From Alloprevotella sp. (lineage in GTDB: Bacteria > Bacteroidota > Bacteroidia > Bacteroidales > Bacteroidaceae): a DNA stretch of 23,143 bases. The number at the start of each line of letters is the position of its first letter. Within the stretch, counting starts at the first letter, position 1. The notes under the pieces are model-generated. The model did no database searches. It saw only the letters and a list, made by a program, of their open reading frames with translations, and was not told where the DNA came from. A program made the translations under genes and the position numbers. The stretch is from contig JABZGM010000006.1 in assembly GCA_015259235.1 (NCBI GenBank), positions 1 to 23,143 of the forward strand, given 5' to 3'. Below, one piece after another: positions 6,403 to 15,130 of the stretch.

Positions 6403-7551
6403 ATGCCAATTCACATTAAGAAAGTCACTACAAAGGACGAACTCAAGCAATTTATTCGTTTTAACTACGAACTTTATAAGAACAACGCATACTCCGTGCC
6501 TGATTTGCTCGAAGATATGCTGGATACCTTCAATCCAGAGAAGAACGCTGCTTATGACTTCTGTGAAGCGGAACTCTTTTTGGCGGAACGCGAAGGCATT
6601 ATCGTAGGGCGTGTGGCGTGTCTCGTCAACCACAAAGCCAATGCAACGTGGCAGACAAAGAATGCACGTTTTGGTTGGATTGACTTTGTGGACGACCTTG
6701 AAGTGAGCGGTGCGCTTTTGCGACACGCAGAAGAATGGGGAAAACAACATGGTTGTGACAAAATCATAGGTCCTATGGGCTTCACGGATCTCGATGCAGA
6801 AGGTATGCTCATTGAGGGCTTTGACAAGCTCTCCACCATGGCGACCATCTACAACTTTCCCTATTATCCCTCCCATTTGGAACACTGGGATTATGAACGC
6901 GAGATAGACTGGGTGGAACGTAAGATTTATGTACCAGTCAAAGGTCACGAGGCAGAACAAGAGCGCTATTTCAAGGTGGCACGTCGTATGGGCGAACGTT
7001 TGAATCTTAAAGTGCGTAAGTTTAAGTCTGTCAAAGAACTGAAGACTGATGGTTACGTCTATAAGATATTTGACGTGGTGAATAGGGCTTATGCACCTCT
7101 TTTCGGATTTAGCGAACTCACTCGCAAACAGGTAGACAAATATGCTGATGAATATCTGAAAATGCTCGATCTGCGTTTGCTCACTGTCATTGAGGATGCT
7201 AACGGTGAACCCGTAGCTATGGGCGTGTGTATGCCCTCTTTGGCTGTTGCACTGCAAAAGGCGAAAGGTAAGCTCTTCCCCTTCGGTTGGTGGCATTTGC
7301 TCAAAGCCTTGAAGGTGAAGAGGTCAAAGATTGTGGAATTGCTGCTTGTCGCCGTTCTTCCTGAATATCAAAACAAGGGCGTTAACGCCTTGCTGTTTGC
7401 CGATATCATTCCCATTGCTAAGGAAATGGGTTTTGAATATGCCGAAAGTAACCCCCAGCTCGAAACGAATCACCAAAGCCAAGACCAGTGGAAGGGGCTC
7501 GACAATGTGGTGCATAAACGCCGTCGCTGCTTCCAAAAATCGCTGGTTTAA
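6403..7551 (+). CDS. BcerS-like N-acetyltransferase-fold (GNAT) protein
   Basis: The 382-residue product resembles the Bacteroidota branch of the BcerS/YghO-like GNAT-fold family, whose biochemical role is not settled. It opens with MPIHIKKVTTKDELKQFIRF. It carries the strongly conserved GPMGFTDLDAEGMLIEGFD (123-141) and a C-terminal GNAT-like acetyl-CoA-binding turn, VLPEYQNKGVNALL (318-331). No signal peptide or membrane span is present. I use the ATG at 6403. The frame is open upstream to 6175, but that extension is Lys/Arg/Cys-rich, contains a promoter-like box and does not look like the family. It precedes parE by 113 bp. Substrate unknown. Confidence 0.85.
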   Translation: MPIHIKKVTTKDELKQFIRFNYELYKNNAYSVPDLLEDMLDTFNPEKNAAYDFCEAELFLAEREGIIVGRVACLVNHKANATWQTKNARFGWIDFVDDLEVSGALLRHAEEWGKQHGCDKIIGPMGFTDLDAEGMLIEGFDKLSTMATIYNFPYYPSHLEHWDYEREIDWVERKIYVPVKGHEAEQERYFKVARRMGERLNLKVRKFKSVKELKTDGYVYKIFDVVNRAYAPLFGFSELTRKQVDKYADEYLKMLDLRLLTVIEDANGEPVAMGVCMPSLAVALQKAKGKLFPFGWWHLLKALKVKRSKIVELLLVAVLPEYQNKGVNALLFADIIPIAKEMGFEYAESNPQLETNHQSQDQWKGLDNVVHKRRRCFQKSLV

Positions 7552-7558
7552 TCGCGGT

Positions 7559-7610
7559 ATGCGGTGTGTGCGATGAAATAAAATAAATTTATCGGGCAAA
7601 ATGACCGCAT
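7559..7610 (+). repeat. Nested inverted repeats between the GNAT gene and parE
   Basis: ATGCGGT (7559-7565) pairs with ACCGCAT (7604-7610). Inside it, CGATGAA pairs with TTTATCG with one G-T wobble. Only TTTAT follows, so this could be a weak terminator or a structured spacer. Evidence is limited to the pairing. Confidence 0.3.
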
Positions 7611-7664
7611 TTATCGCTCCTTTGGCTCGTATTTTCCCTCATCTATTGTTTATCATTCCTCTCC

Positions 7665-9758
7665 ATGTCCGAACTCCTTGACACCAACGTACGCAACGCT
7701 TCTGACTATAGTGAAGACTCCATTCGCCATCTTGACGATATGACCCACATCCGTATGCGTCCAGGTATGTATATTGGACGTCTGGGAGATGGTTCGCATG
7801 CTGAAGATGGAGTTTACGTTTTGCTCAAAGAGAGCATCGACAACTCCATTGACGAATTCAACGAAGGATTCGGTAAAAAGATTGAGATTGATATCCAAGA
7901 CGATCTCACAGCCTCTATTCGTGACTATGGTCGTGGCATCCCTTTGGGCAGTTTGATTCCTGCCGTGTCAAAACTCAACACTGGAGGTAAGTATGATAAC
8001 GATCAATACACTGCTTCAGTAGGTCTTAATGGTGTGGGTTTGAAAGCTGTGAATGCGCTTTCTAAGAAATTTATTGCTCGCACTCATCGTGATGGACAAT
8101 ATCGCGAAGCCACTTTTGAGGGCGGCAAACTTGTGTCTGACGTTTCGGGCGATACTGAAGAGGAAAATGGCACATTTATCTACTTTGAACCTGATCCGCA
8201 GCTCTTCCTGAACTATCGATTTCATGGCGAATTCATTGAGACGATGCTGCGCAACTACACCTATCTCAACACGGGGCTTGCCATTTTCTACAATGGTCGT
8301 CGCATCATCTCGCGCAATGGTTTGGAAGATCTCCTCACCGACAACATGACTGCGCAGGGGCTCTATCCGATTGTGCATCTTAAGGGAGAAAGCATAGACA
8401 TCGCTTTTACCCACACAGGGCAATATGGCGAGGAGTATTATTCTTTTGTCAATGGTCAGCACACGACGCAAGGTGGTACGCACCAGAGTGCTTTCAAAGA
8501 GCATATTGCGCGCACCATCAAGGAATATTTCGGCAAAAACTACGAAGTGCAAGACGTGCGCAATGGACTTGTAGCTGCCATTGCGGTGCGAGTGGTAGAA
8601 CCCATGTTTGAATCTCAAACAAAAATCAAGTTGGGTTCGCTGACGATGGCACCCGATAAAGATAAAAATGGTAATCCTTTTGCGCTTAGTGGCGTGAGTG
8701 TCAATAAGTTTGTGGGCGATTTCATCAAGGAACAAGTGGACAATTATCTCCACAAGCACCTAGATGTAGCAGAAGTGATCCAACAAAAGATTCAGGAGAG
8801 TGAGAAAGAACGCAAAGCCATTGCTGGTGTGACGAAACTGGCTCGTGAGCGCGCTAAAAAAGCTAATCTCCACAATAAAAAACTCCGTGACTGCCACGTC
8901 CATCTCAATGATGCTCCTCCCAAACCCAAGCGTGGACAGGATGAAGTGGTAGATTTGCGTTTCGACTCTAGCATATTCATCACCGAGGGTAACTCTGCTT
9001 CGGGTAGTATCACGCAATGTCGCGATGTCAATACGCAAGCCGTGTTCTCCCTTCGTGGTAAACCGCTCAACTCTTATGGGCTGACGAAGAAGGTGGTGTA
9101 TGAAAACGAAGAATTCAACCTCCTGCAAGCTGCACTCAACATTGAGGACGGACTCGATGGCTTGCGCTATAACAAGGTGATTATCGCCACAGATGCCGAT
9201 GTCGATGGCATGCACATTCGTCTGTTGATGATGACCTTCTTCTTGCAGTTCTTCCCTGATTTAGTGAAGAAAGGTCACGTATATATCCTTCAAACGCCGC
9301 TTTTCCGTGTGCGCAATAAGAAAAAAGCTGAAAAAGCTGTGGCTGAAGAGGGTAAAAAGACCTCAGGAAAGGGTAAATCTACGGCAAAAAATGCCGATTC
9401 CCTCGATAGTTCTGCCGATTCCACTTCAAAATCAGGCAAAACCTCAGCTGGTAAGCGCAAAACTGGTCGCACCGAGTTTGAGACCATCTATTGTTATAAC
9501 GAAGAAGAGCGCGTAGCAGCCATCGAACGCCTATCTCCCAACCCTGAAATCACACGATTCAAGGGATTAGGTGAAATCAGTGCCGATGAATTCAAGAATT
9601 TCATTGGACCCGATATGCGACTCGAACCTGTGACGTTGCACAAAAGCGACAAAGTCAAGGAACTATTGGCTTACTACATGGGTAAAAACACGATGGAACG
9701 TCAGAATTTTATCATTGATAACCTTATCGTGGAAGAAGACCTCGTGGAAGAAATCTAG
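7665..9758 (+). CDS. parE: DNA topoisomerase IV subunit B
   Basis: ParE is the ATPase/TOPRIM subunit that works with ParC to decatenate chromosomes. Seen here are the GHKL ATP-binding site (ESIDNSIDEF with N60, DYGRGIP 87-93, GLNGVGLKAVN 120-130) and the QTK loop (318-320). The TOPRIM glutamate E441 lies in ITEGNSASGSI, and the metal-binding aspartates are D510, D512 and D514 (TDADVDGMH). The C-terminus is YMGKNTMERQNFIIDNL. The EGNSASGS form, rather than EGDSAGGS, and the tail favour ParE over GyrB. The 697 residues exceed what I expect because about 50 residues (552-605) rich in Lys, Ser, Thr and Ala interrupt the loop after PLFRVRNKK. No parC lies in the window. coaD and an S41 protease follow. 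Confidence 0.94.
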   Translation: MSELLDTNVRNASDYSEDSIRHLDDMTHIRMRPGMYIGRLGDGSHAEDGVYVLLKESIDNSIDEFNEGFGKKIEIDIQDDLTASIRDYGRGIPLGSLIPAVSKLNTGGKYDNDQYTASVGLNGVGLKAVNALSKKFIARTHRDGQYREATFEGGKLVSDVSGDTEEENGTFIYFEPDPQLFLNYRFHGEFIETMLRNYTYLNTGLAIFYNGRRIISRNGLEDLLTDNMTAQGLYPIVHLKGESIDIAFTHTGQYGEEYYSFVNGQHTTQGGTHQSAFKEHIARTIKEYFGKNYEVQDVRNGLVAAIAVRVVEPMFESQTKIKLGSLTMAPDKDKNGNPFALSGVSVNKFVGDFIKEQVDNYLHKHLDVAEVIQQKIQESEKERKAIAGVTKLARERAKKANLHNKKLRDCHVHLNDAPPKPKRGQDEVVDLRFDSSIFITEGNSASGSITQCRDVNTQAVFSLRGKPLNSYGLTKKVVYENEEFNLLQAALNIEDGLDGLRYNKVIIATDADVDGMHIRLLMMTFFLQFFPDLVKKGHVYILQTPLFRVRNKKKAEKAVAEEGKKTSGKGKSTAKNADSLDSSADSTSKSGKTSAGKRKTGRTEFETIYCYNEEERVAAIERLSPNPEITRFKGLGEISADEFKNFIGPDMRLEPVTLHKSDKVKELLAYYMGKNTMERQNFIIDNLIVEEDLVEEI

Positions 9759-9777
9759 AGATTGTTTCAGAGGTTAA

Positions 9778-9796
9778 ATGATAGTTCTATCGTTTT
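9778..9796 (+). terminator. Weak hairpin plus T-run after parE
   Basis: ATGATA (9778-9783) pairs with TATCGT (9788-9793), with one G-T pair and a GTTC loop. It ends in TTTT (9793-9796). The stem is short and AT-rich. Confidence 0.3.
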
Positions 9797-9854
9797 GCTA
9801 CCCCGCAGCTTCGACTGTCTTGCTATTTCATCGCTCTGTAGAGTTCTGTTTTTT

Positions 9855-9871
9855 GCAGTTTGACTGCTTTT
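9855..9871 (+). terminator. Short intrinsic terminator candidate before coaD
   Basis: GCAGT (9855-9859) and ACTGC (9863-9867) form a stem around TTG, followed by TTTT at 9868-9871 and then CTT. It is 97 bp past the parE stop. With the hairpin at 9778 it may end parE transcription in tandem. Confidence 0.4.
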
Positions 9872-9921
9872 CTTAGGCTCTGCATCATCAAAATATCGCA
9901 TTCAAATCCCCTTGTTCCCCT

Positions 9922-10377
9922 ATGCGCATCGCTATCTTTCCAGGAAGTTTTGACCCCTTCACCATAGGTCATGCCTCAATCGTACGTCGCGGGCTCGAAA
10001 TGTTCGATAAAATCGTGATAGGGGTGGGGTATAATGCCAACAAACGCTCCTTTCTCACCCCCGAAGAGCGTGTAGCAGCCATAGAAAAGGTTTATGCTTC
10101 AGAATCGCGTGTGAAAGTAGTAGCTTATGACAATCTCACCGCTGATTTAGCACGCAGAGAACAAGCTCGTTTTGTGTTGCGTGGCATTCGTTCGGTCAAG
10201 GACTTTGAGTATGAGCGCGACATTGCGGGTATTAACCATCGTCTTTCGGGCGTAGAAACGGTGTTACTCTTCACCGAACCGCACTATGCCGACATCTCTT
10301 CTACTATAGTTCGTGAACTTTTAGCGTTTGGCAAGGATGTAAGCGAATTCTTACCCAAAGTGGACGCTCTTGATTAG
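9922..10377 (+). CDS. coaD: Phosphopantetheine adenylyltransferase
   Basis: CoaD transfers AMP from ATP to 4'-phosphopantetheine, giving dephospho-CoA, the penultimate step of coenzyme A synthesis. The 151-residue length is typical of the family. The nucleotidyltransferase motif GSFDPFTIGH (residues 8-17) supplies the T/HxGH histidine, and ADISSTIVREL near the C-terminus supplies the second nucleotide-binding motif (ISST). NANKRSFLTPEERV and VLRGIRSVKDFEYE are further family signatures. The ATG at 9922 gives the canonical MRIAIFPGSFDP start. It lies between parE (163 bp upstream) and the S41 protease (62 bp downstream), all on the plus strand. Confidence 0.97.
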   Translation: MRIAIFPGSFDPFTIGHASIVRRGLEMFDKIVIGVGYNANKRSFLTPEERVAAIEKVYASESRVKVVAYDNLTADLARREQARFVLRGIRSVKDFEYERDIAGINHRLSGVETVLLFTEPHYADISSTIVRELLAFGKDVSEFLPKVDALD

Positions 10378-10439
10378 TCCGCATCCCTTCGGCTTTATTG
10401 GCTATTTCTCCACCTCCGACTCCCATATCTCCTATTCCC

Positions 10440-12068
10440 ATGCAGCAATATCGCTATTTTCCCACTTTTTTGGCTAGCCTTCTTCTCTTGTTGGCTAGTA
10501 CTTCTTGGAGCTTTGCACAATCACATCAGAATGAATCTGACATAGACGTGACGCAAATCCGCAAACTCCAAATGGCGCAACTTGCCGTTACTCAACTCTA
10601 TGTGGACTCTGTCAACCAGAAAAAGCTAGTAGAAGACGCCATCAAAGGAATGCTCGACAAGCTCGACCCTCACTCCTCCTATAGCAATCCAGAAGAGACT
10701 AAGAAGATGAACGAGCCTCTCGAAGGCAACTTTGAAGGGATTGGAGTGCAGTTCAACATCCTCACAGACACATTGGTGGTAGTGCAAACTATCAAGAAAG
10801 GTCCTTCGGAGAAAGTGGGTATTCTCAATGGCGACCGCATCGTTTCTGTCGATGGTCGTGCGATTGCAGGGGTGAAAATGCCACAAGATAGCATCGTAAA
10901 GTTGCTGCGCGGACCCAAGGGCACCAAGGTGCGCCTAGGAGTGGTGCGTCGTGGCGCTGCAGGTGTCCTTTATTTCGTTGTGACACGCGACAAAATCCCC
11001 ATGAACACTGTGGAAGCTACCTATATGATTGCCCCAGAGGTAGGATACATCCGGTTTGACCGCTTCGGCGCAACTACAGGAGATGAAGTGGAGAAAGCGC
11101 TTCAGACGCTGAAGAAACAGGGCATGAAAGACCTAATCCTCGATTTGCAGAGCAATGGCGGTGGTTATTTAGGAGCTGCAGTCGATGTTGCTAGCCAATT
11201 CCTGCGTCCTGGTTCCCTCGTGGTCTACACCCAAGGGCGCAACCAACCCAAACAAGTGCTGAAAGCTGAGGGAGGTGGATTGTTTCGTCAAGGCAGAGTC
11301 GTTGTCTTGGTTGACGAATTTAGCGCCTCAGCAGCGGAGATTGTCACAGGTGCTTTGCAAGATCACGACCGCGCTCTTGTGGTAGGTCGTCGCACGTTTG
11401 GTAAAGGATTGGTGCAACGCCCCATTGATCTCCCCGATGGATCGATGATTCGCCTCACCACGAGCCACTATTACACCCCCTCTGGTCGTTGCATTCAGAA
11501 ACCCTATGAGAAGGGAAAGAAGGAAGAGTATGCGCAAGATCTCGAACAGCGTTACACTCACGGAGAACTCCTTCACAAAGACTCCATCCGCTTGGATTCA
11601 TCGCAGGTTTATCACACTCTCATTGATAAACGCATCGTTTATGGAGGGGGTGGTGTGATGCCCGATGTGTTTGTTCCGATTGATACTGCACAAATCACCA
11701 AATTCCACATAGCACTTCGTCGCAATAATCTCATCAACGAAGCCACTCTGCGCTATATCGACAATCATCGTAAGGCACTTCGTCAGCAGTATAAAACCTT
11801 CGATTTGTTTGAACGCGATTTTATCGTGCCAAAGTCTCTCATCGATGAAATTGTTGCTGCAGCAAAAGCCAAGAAAATTACGCCAAAAGACGATAAAGAA
11901 TTGGCAGAAACAACCGAAGACCTACGTTTCAGCCTGAAGTCTATCTTCATCAATGGCTTGTTTGAATCTAGCGACTTCTATCAATTTGTCAATCAAAAGA
12001 ATAATATCGTTCAAGAGGCACTCAAACAATTAAAATCCAATCCCAATATACCCACCCACGTGCGGTAA
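10440..12068 (+). CDS. Secreted S41-family C-terminal processing peptidase
   Basis: This is a periplasmic or envelope serine protease of the CtpA/Prc type, which cleaves near protein C-termini. Residues 1-26 form a signal peptide (hydrophobic LASLLLLLAS, then SFA-Q). A PDZ domain follows (about 95-185: GNFEGIGVQF, GPSEKVGILNGDRIVSVDG). The S41 core contains LDLQSNGGGYLGAAV (234-248), the nucleophile S297 in FSASAAEI and the general base K322 in TFGKGLVQ. Their 25-residue spacing matches known Ser/Lys dyads of this family. I use the ATG at 10440 (542 aa) because it directly precedes the signal sequence; a TTG at 10398 would add a proline-rich stub. A terminator-like hairpin begins 12 bp after the stop. 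Confidence 0.92.
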   Translation: MQQYRYFPTFLASLLLLLASTSWSFAQSHQNESDIDVTQIRKLQMAQLAVTQLYVDSVNQKKLVEDAIKGMLDKLDPHSSYSNPEETKKMNEPLEGNFEGIGVQFNILTDTLVVVQTIKKGPSEKVGILNGDRIVSVDGRAIAGVKMPQDSIVKLLRGPKGTKVRLGVVRRGAAGVLYFVVTRDKIPMNTVEATYMIAPEVGYIRFDRFGATTGDEVEKALQTLKKQGMKDLILDLQSNGGGYLGAAVDVASQFLRPGSLVVYTQGRNQPKQVLKAEGGGLFRQGRVVVLVDEFSASAAEIVTGALQDHDRALVVGRRTFGKGLVQRPIDLPDGSMIRLTTSHYYTPSGRCIQKPYEKGKKEEYAQDLEQRYTHGELLHKDSIRLDSSQVYHTLIDKRIVYGGGGVMPDVFVPIDTAQITKFHIALRRNNLINEATLRYIDNHRKALRQQYKTFDLFERDFIVPKSLIDEIVAAAKAKKITPKDDKELAETTEDLRFSLKSIFINGLFESSDFYQFVNQKNNIVQEALKQLKSNPNIPTHVR

Positions 12069-12080
12069 ATCACACTGAAT

Positions 12081-12140
12081 AGCGTGAGTAGAAACCTCTG
12101 TCCCCTTTGTTATAACCTTGGTGTTTCTACTCGCGCTTTT
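12081..12140 (+). terminator. Long hairpin with short T-run after the S41 protease gene
   Basis: AGCGTGAGTAGAAAC (12081-12095) pairs with GTTTCTACTCGCGCT (12123-12137) over 15 bp with a single G-T pair. TTTT at 12137-12140 follows. The 27-nt loop is unusually long. It ends 16 bp before the M16 ATG, so it probably separates the protease from the envelope locus or attenuates read-through. Confidence 0.7.
12113..12120 (+). promoter_or_regulatory. Degenerate promoter box upstream of the M16 gene
   Basis: TAACCTTG differs from TAnnTTTG at one position, and no -33 TTTG is found at the right distance. It lies in the loop of the terminator-like hairpin, 36 bp before the M16 ATG. If the hairpin terminates, a promoter must be close, which is the main reason to mention it. 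Confidence 0.22.
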
Positions 12141-12156
12141 ATCCATTCTTCAACAC

Positions 12157-15099
12157 ATGAACTTACTCTCTCGATTTTCTCATCGTGCACTTTTCTCCAC
12201 GCTCTGTCTGTCTGCCGCTAGTTGGATAGGCATCAACACAGCGCATGCACAAATATCAACGCTCCGCACGGGAAAACTTCCCAACGGACTCACCTACTAC
12301 ATCAGCAAAGATGCAGGAGGTTCGCAAGGAACAGCTCATTTCTACCTACTTCAGAATGTTGGTGCTTTGTTGGAGAACGACCAACAACAAGGTTTGGCAC
12401 ACTTCCTCGAGCACATGGCATTCAACAGCACCAAGCATTATCCCCAAGGAGTGATGACTTGGCTGCGTCAGCGTGGGTTGTATGATTTCGATGCCCGCAC
12501 TGGACAAGACGAAACACGTTTTTCCATCAGTGAAGTACCCACGGCAGCCCCTGGACTCACCGATTCTGTGATGATGGTGCTCCGCGATTGGTGCGACGGA
12601 GTGAACATCACCGACAAAGACACAGAGAAAGAGCGCGGCATCGTCATCGAAGAATGGCGTCAGCGCAACAGTGTTTCAAAGCGTTTGAGCGATAGCATCG
12701 CCTCTGTCGTCTACAATAACTCCCAATATGCGGCGCGCAACGTCATCGGTCCGCTTCGCTCTTTAGAGACACTGACAGCCAAAGATGTGCAGCGTTTCTA
12801 CCGCACTTGGTATCGTCCCGACCTTCAGTGTGTTGTCATTGTGGGAGACATTGATCCAGAGGTGTATGAAGCAAAGGTGAAAGCCATGTTTGGTAGCATC
12901 AAGAAGCCAAAGAAAGCTGAGGTGCGCGCCAACTTTACCATTGCCGACAATACAACACCGCTCTACTATCGTTTTGTAGATGCCGAAAACCAGTCACACT
13001 CTTATGGACTCTACCAACGAGTAGCCACGCCCACGAGTCTGCAAGGACAGGCAGCCACTAAGGAATTCCTCTTCCAGCAGTTGTTCAATGACATTGCACC
13101 TAAGTATTTTGCTTATCTGCGCAATGACAACCGCGAAGACTTCATAGCAGCCTCCGTGAGCTACTCACCCTTGGTGCGCGGTTATGGACAGTTTGCGTGG
13201 GATGTCGTGCCTTATCGTGGCAAAGACGTCCCAGCCGTGCAGCAAGTCCTCGCAGAGCGTGACCGTTTGCTCCAACCCATCCCAGAGCGTCTCTTTGAGA
13301 ATGCCAAACAATCGCTGTATGATGGCATGAAGCAAGCCTTAGATGACGAGCAAAACTTGGGTACTCCCGACAATTTCTTCGACCAATATCGTCGCAACTT
13401 CCTCTACGGCACACCCCTCAAGGAACTTCGTGCACAGTTGCAGGAAAATATCGAACAATTAGTGGAGCTTGAAGTCGAAGACCTCCAAGACTGGTTGCAG
13501 GCGAAGATGGGCAACACCAACAATCTCGCCTTCGTAGCCTACACGGCTTCTGCGCAAGAAGCTGCCATCTCCCAAGTTGAGGCTGAAAAACTCCTGGCTA
13601 CGACTAAGGCGGAGGGCAATGGAGCAGAAAAACAAAGTGAGATTGCAGGAAATCTCATTGATTTCACCCTCCCACAAGGAAAAATCGTGCGTGAGCAACG
13701 CCTGCCTTCATTGGATGCTGTGCAATGGACCCTCTCCAATGGCATGAAAGTTATCTATAAGTCGCTACCTAAAGACTTAAAAGGCGAAGTGATGCTCCTA
13801 GCAGCAGCCAAAGGCGGTCAGATGTTAGTCAAACCTGAAGATTTAGCTTCCTTTGCAGCCATGCAAGGACTCATCATGCAGTCGGGAGTTTACAAGTATT
13901 CTCGCAATCAGCTCGCCAACTGGTTAGGCAATCGCCCCATAGATGTAGGACTCACCATCAACGATTATCTCGATGGTCTGCAGGCGCGCAGCAAGACCGA
14001 TGAAGCAGACGCCCTGTTCTCCTATCTCTATCTGGTCCTAGCACGACAAAACTTCTCACAGCCCGTCTTTGACAAGTGGCTCCAACGCAAGGAATACGTC
14101 TGGGCATCGCGTCCACAAGTGGGAAAAGAAGCTGTGGATCGTCAGATTCAAGAAGTCCTCTCTCCCATCACGCCCCAGAACCCACGTGAAGACAAGGAGT
14201 TCTTCTCCAAGATGCATTTCAACGATTTGGAACGCTTATACAAAGACCACTTCGGCAATGCAGCGCACTTCAACGCTTGTTTAGTGGGCGACCTTTCCGA
14301 GGCAGAAGCCAAGCGACTTGTCACCACCTATCTCGCAGCCCTTCCTGGTGATGCCAAGCAACCTCGCAAGGACTTCACCCCTGCCGACTATGCCGCTCGC
14401 GACTTCACCAGTAAGGAGCGTGTCATTGACCGAAATTTCGTCGTCAACACTCCTGGGGATATGGGCGAAGTAGAACTCTCTTTCTTGCTCGATCAACCTA
14501 AATTCGACGAACGTCAGACACTCGCGCTCTCACTCCTCGAACCACTGCTGCAAAACGTGCTCTTCGACGAACTGCGAGAGCGTGAACAAGCCACCTACAG
14601 TATTGCTGTAAACGCCACCCATGTGGAAGAGCCCGTAGAACGTGCCACATTGTCCATCCACTTCTCCACTTCTCGTGAGAAAGCCGACCATTTGAAGGCA
14701 CGCACCTTGGACATTCTCCGCAACATGGCAGCAGGACACATCGACAACGATGCGTTCAAAAAGGTACAAATCCCCCTTATTCTTGACGAAGAGTCTGGTG
14801 ATAAAGCAGCCGCTGGTGAACTAGGCTTAGGAGTTTGGCTCGCCCTTCTCAATAATTACGTTGAAACGGGTAAAGTGCCACAGTTGCCCCTCGCTAATGG
14901 CTCAAATAAGTCATCTGCAAACACCAATAAGTCGGCTACTGCGCCTACATCTTCCGCTACCGCTCCCACAGTGCGTGTATCAGATGTGAAAGCCGCTGAC
15001 CTCTCTGCTGTCTTGCAGCGTCTCCTCAATGATGCTCGTCAGCGCTACATCGTAGTAAAGAGCCAAGCTCCCGAAGATAAAAAGTGGGAACACAATTAA
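12157..15099 (+). CDS. Secreted M16 (insulinase/pitrilysin-family) zinc metallopeptidase
   Basis: M16 enzymes degrade oligopeptides and small proteins inside a clamshell chamber. The 980-residue product starts with a signal peptide (about 1-31, ending in THA-Q). It shows the inverted zinc motif HFLEH (H82, E85, H86) and a downstream glutamate in ERGIVIEEW (E165 or E166) as third ligand. Two M16 modules follow: residues about 40-260 plus the VVIVGDIDPE region, and a second half from about 540 (VQWTLSNGMKVIYKS). A Ser/Thr/Asn/Ala-rich stretch at 912-943 interrupts the C-terminal part. The ATG at 12157 precedes the signal peptide directly; a TTG at 12118 lies upstream within the hairpin. The susC-like gene begins 31 bp after the stop, suggesting co-transcription and a role in trimming imported or external peptides. 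Confidence 0.93.
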   Translation: MNLLSRFSHRALFSTLCLSAASWIGINTAHAQISTLRTGKLPNGLTYYISKDAGGSQGTAHFYLLQNVGALLENDQQQGLAHFLEHMAFNSTKHYPQGVMTWLRQRGLYDFDARTGQDETRFSISEVPTAAPGLTDSVMMVLRDWCDGVNITDKDTEKERGIVIEEWRQRNSVSKRLSDSIASVVYNNSQYAARNVIGPLRSLETLTAKDVQRFYRTWYRPDLQCVVIVGDIDPEVYEAKVKAMFGSIKKPKKAEVRANFTIADNTTPLYYRFVDAENQSHSYGLYQRVATPTSLQGQAATKEFLFQQLFNDIAPKYFAYLRNDNREDFIAASVSYSPLVRGYGQFAWDVVPYRGKDVPAVQQVLAERDRLLQPIPERLFENAKQSLYDGMKQALDDEQNLGTPDNFFDQYRRNFLYGTPLKELRAQLQENIEQLVELEVEDLQDWLQAKMGNTNNLAFVAYTASAQEAAISQVEAEKLLATTKAEGNGAEKQSEIAGNLIDFTLPQGKIVREQRLPSLDAVQWTLSNGMKVIYKSLPKDLKGEVMLLAAAKGGQMLVKPEDLASFAAMQGLIMQSGVYKYSRNQLANWLGNRPIDVGLTINDYLDGLQARSKTDEADALFSYLYLVLARQNFSQPVFDKWLQRKEYVWASRPQVGKEAVDRQIQEVLSPITPQNPREDKEFFSKMHFNDLERLYKDHFGNAAHFNACLVGDLSEAEAKRLVTTYLAALPGDAKQPRKDFTPADYAARDFTSKERVIDRNFVVNTPGDMGEVELSFLLDQPKFDERQTLALSLLEPLLQNVLFDELREREQATYSIAVNATHVEEPVERATLSIHFSTSREKADHLKARTLDILRNMAAGHIDNDAFKKVQIPLILDEESGDKAAAGELGLGVWLALLNNYVETGKVPQLPLANGSNKSSANTNKSATAPTSSATAPTVRVSDVKAADLSAVLQRLLNDARQRYIVVKSQAPEDKKWEHN

Positions 15100-15130
15100 G
15101 TTTCATCTCTCCTAACCTCGTTATAAAGAT

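Noticed and set aside
7665..9758. GyrB instead of ParE
   Set aside because: The TOPRIM motif reads EGNSASGS and the C-terminus ends YMGKNTMERQNFIIDNL, both fitting the second (ParE) paralogue of Bacteroidota rather than GyrB.
10398..10439. TTG start adding a proline-rich stub to the S41 protease
   Set aside because: It would bury the signal peptide behind 14 residues. The ATG at 10440 begins the signal sequence directly.
12118..12156. TTG start for the M16 peptidase
   Set aside because: It lies within the terminator-like hairpin and adds residues before a clean signal peptide that begins at the ATG at 12157.
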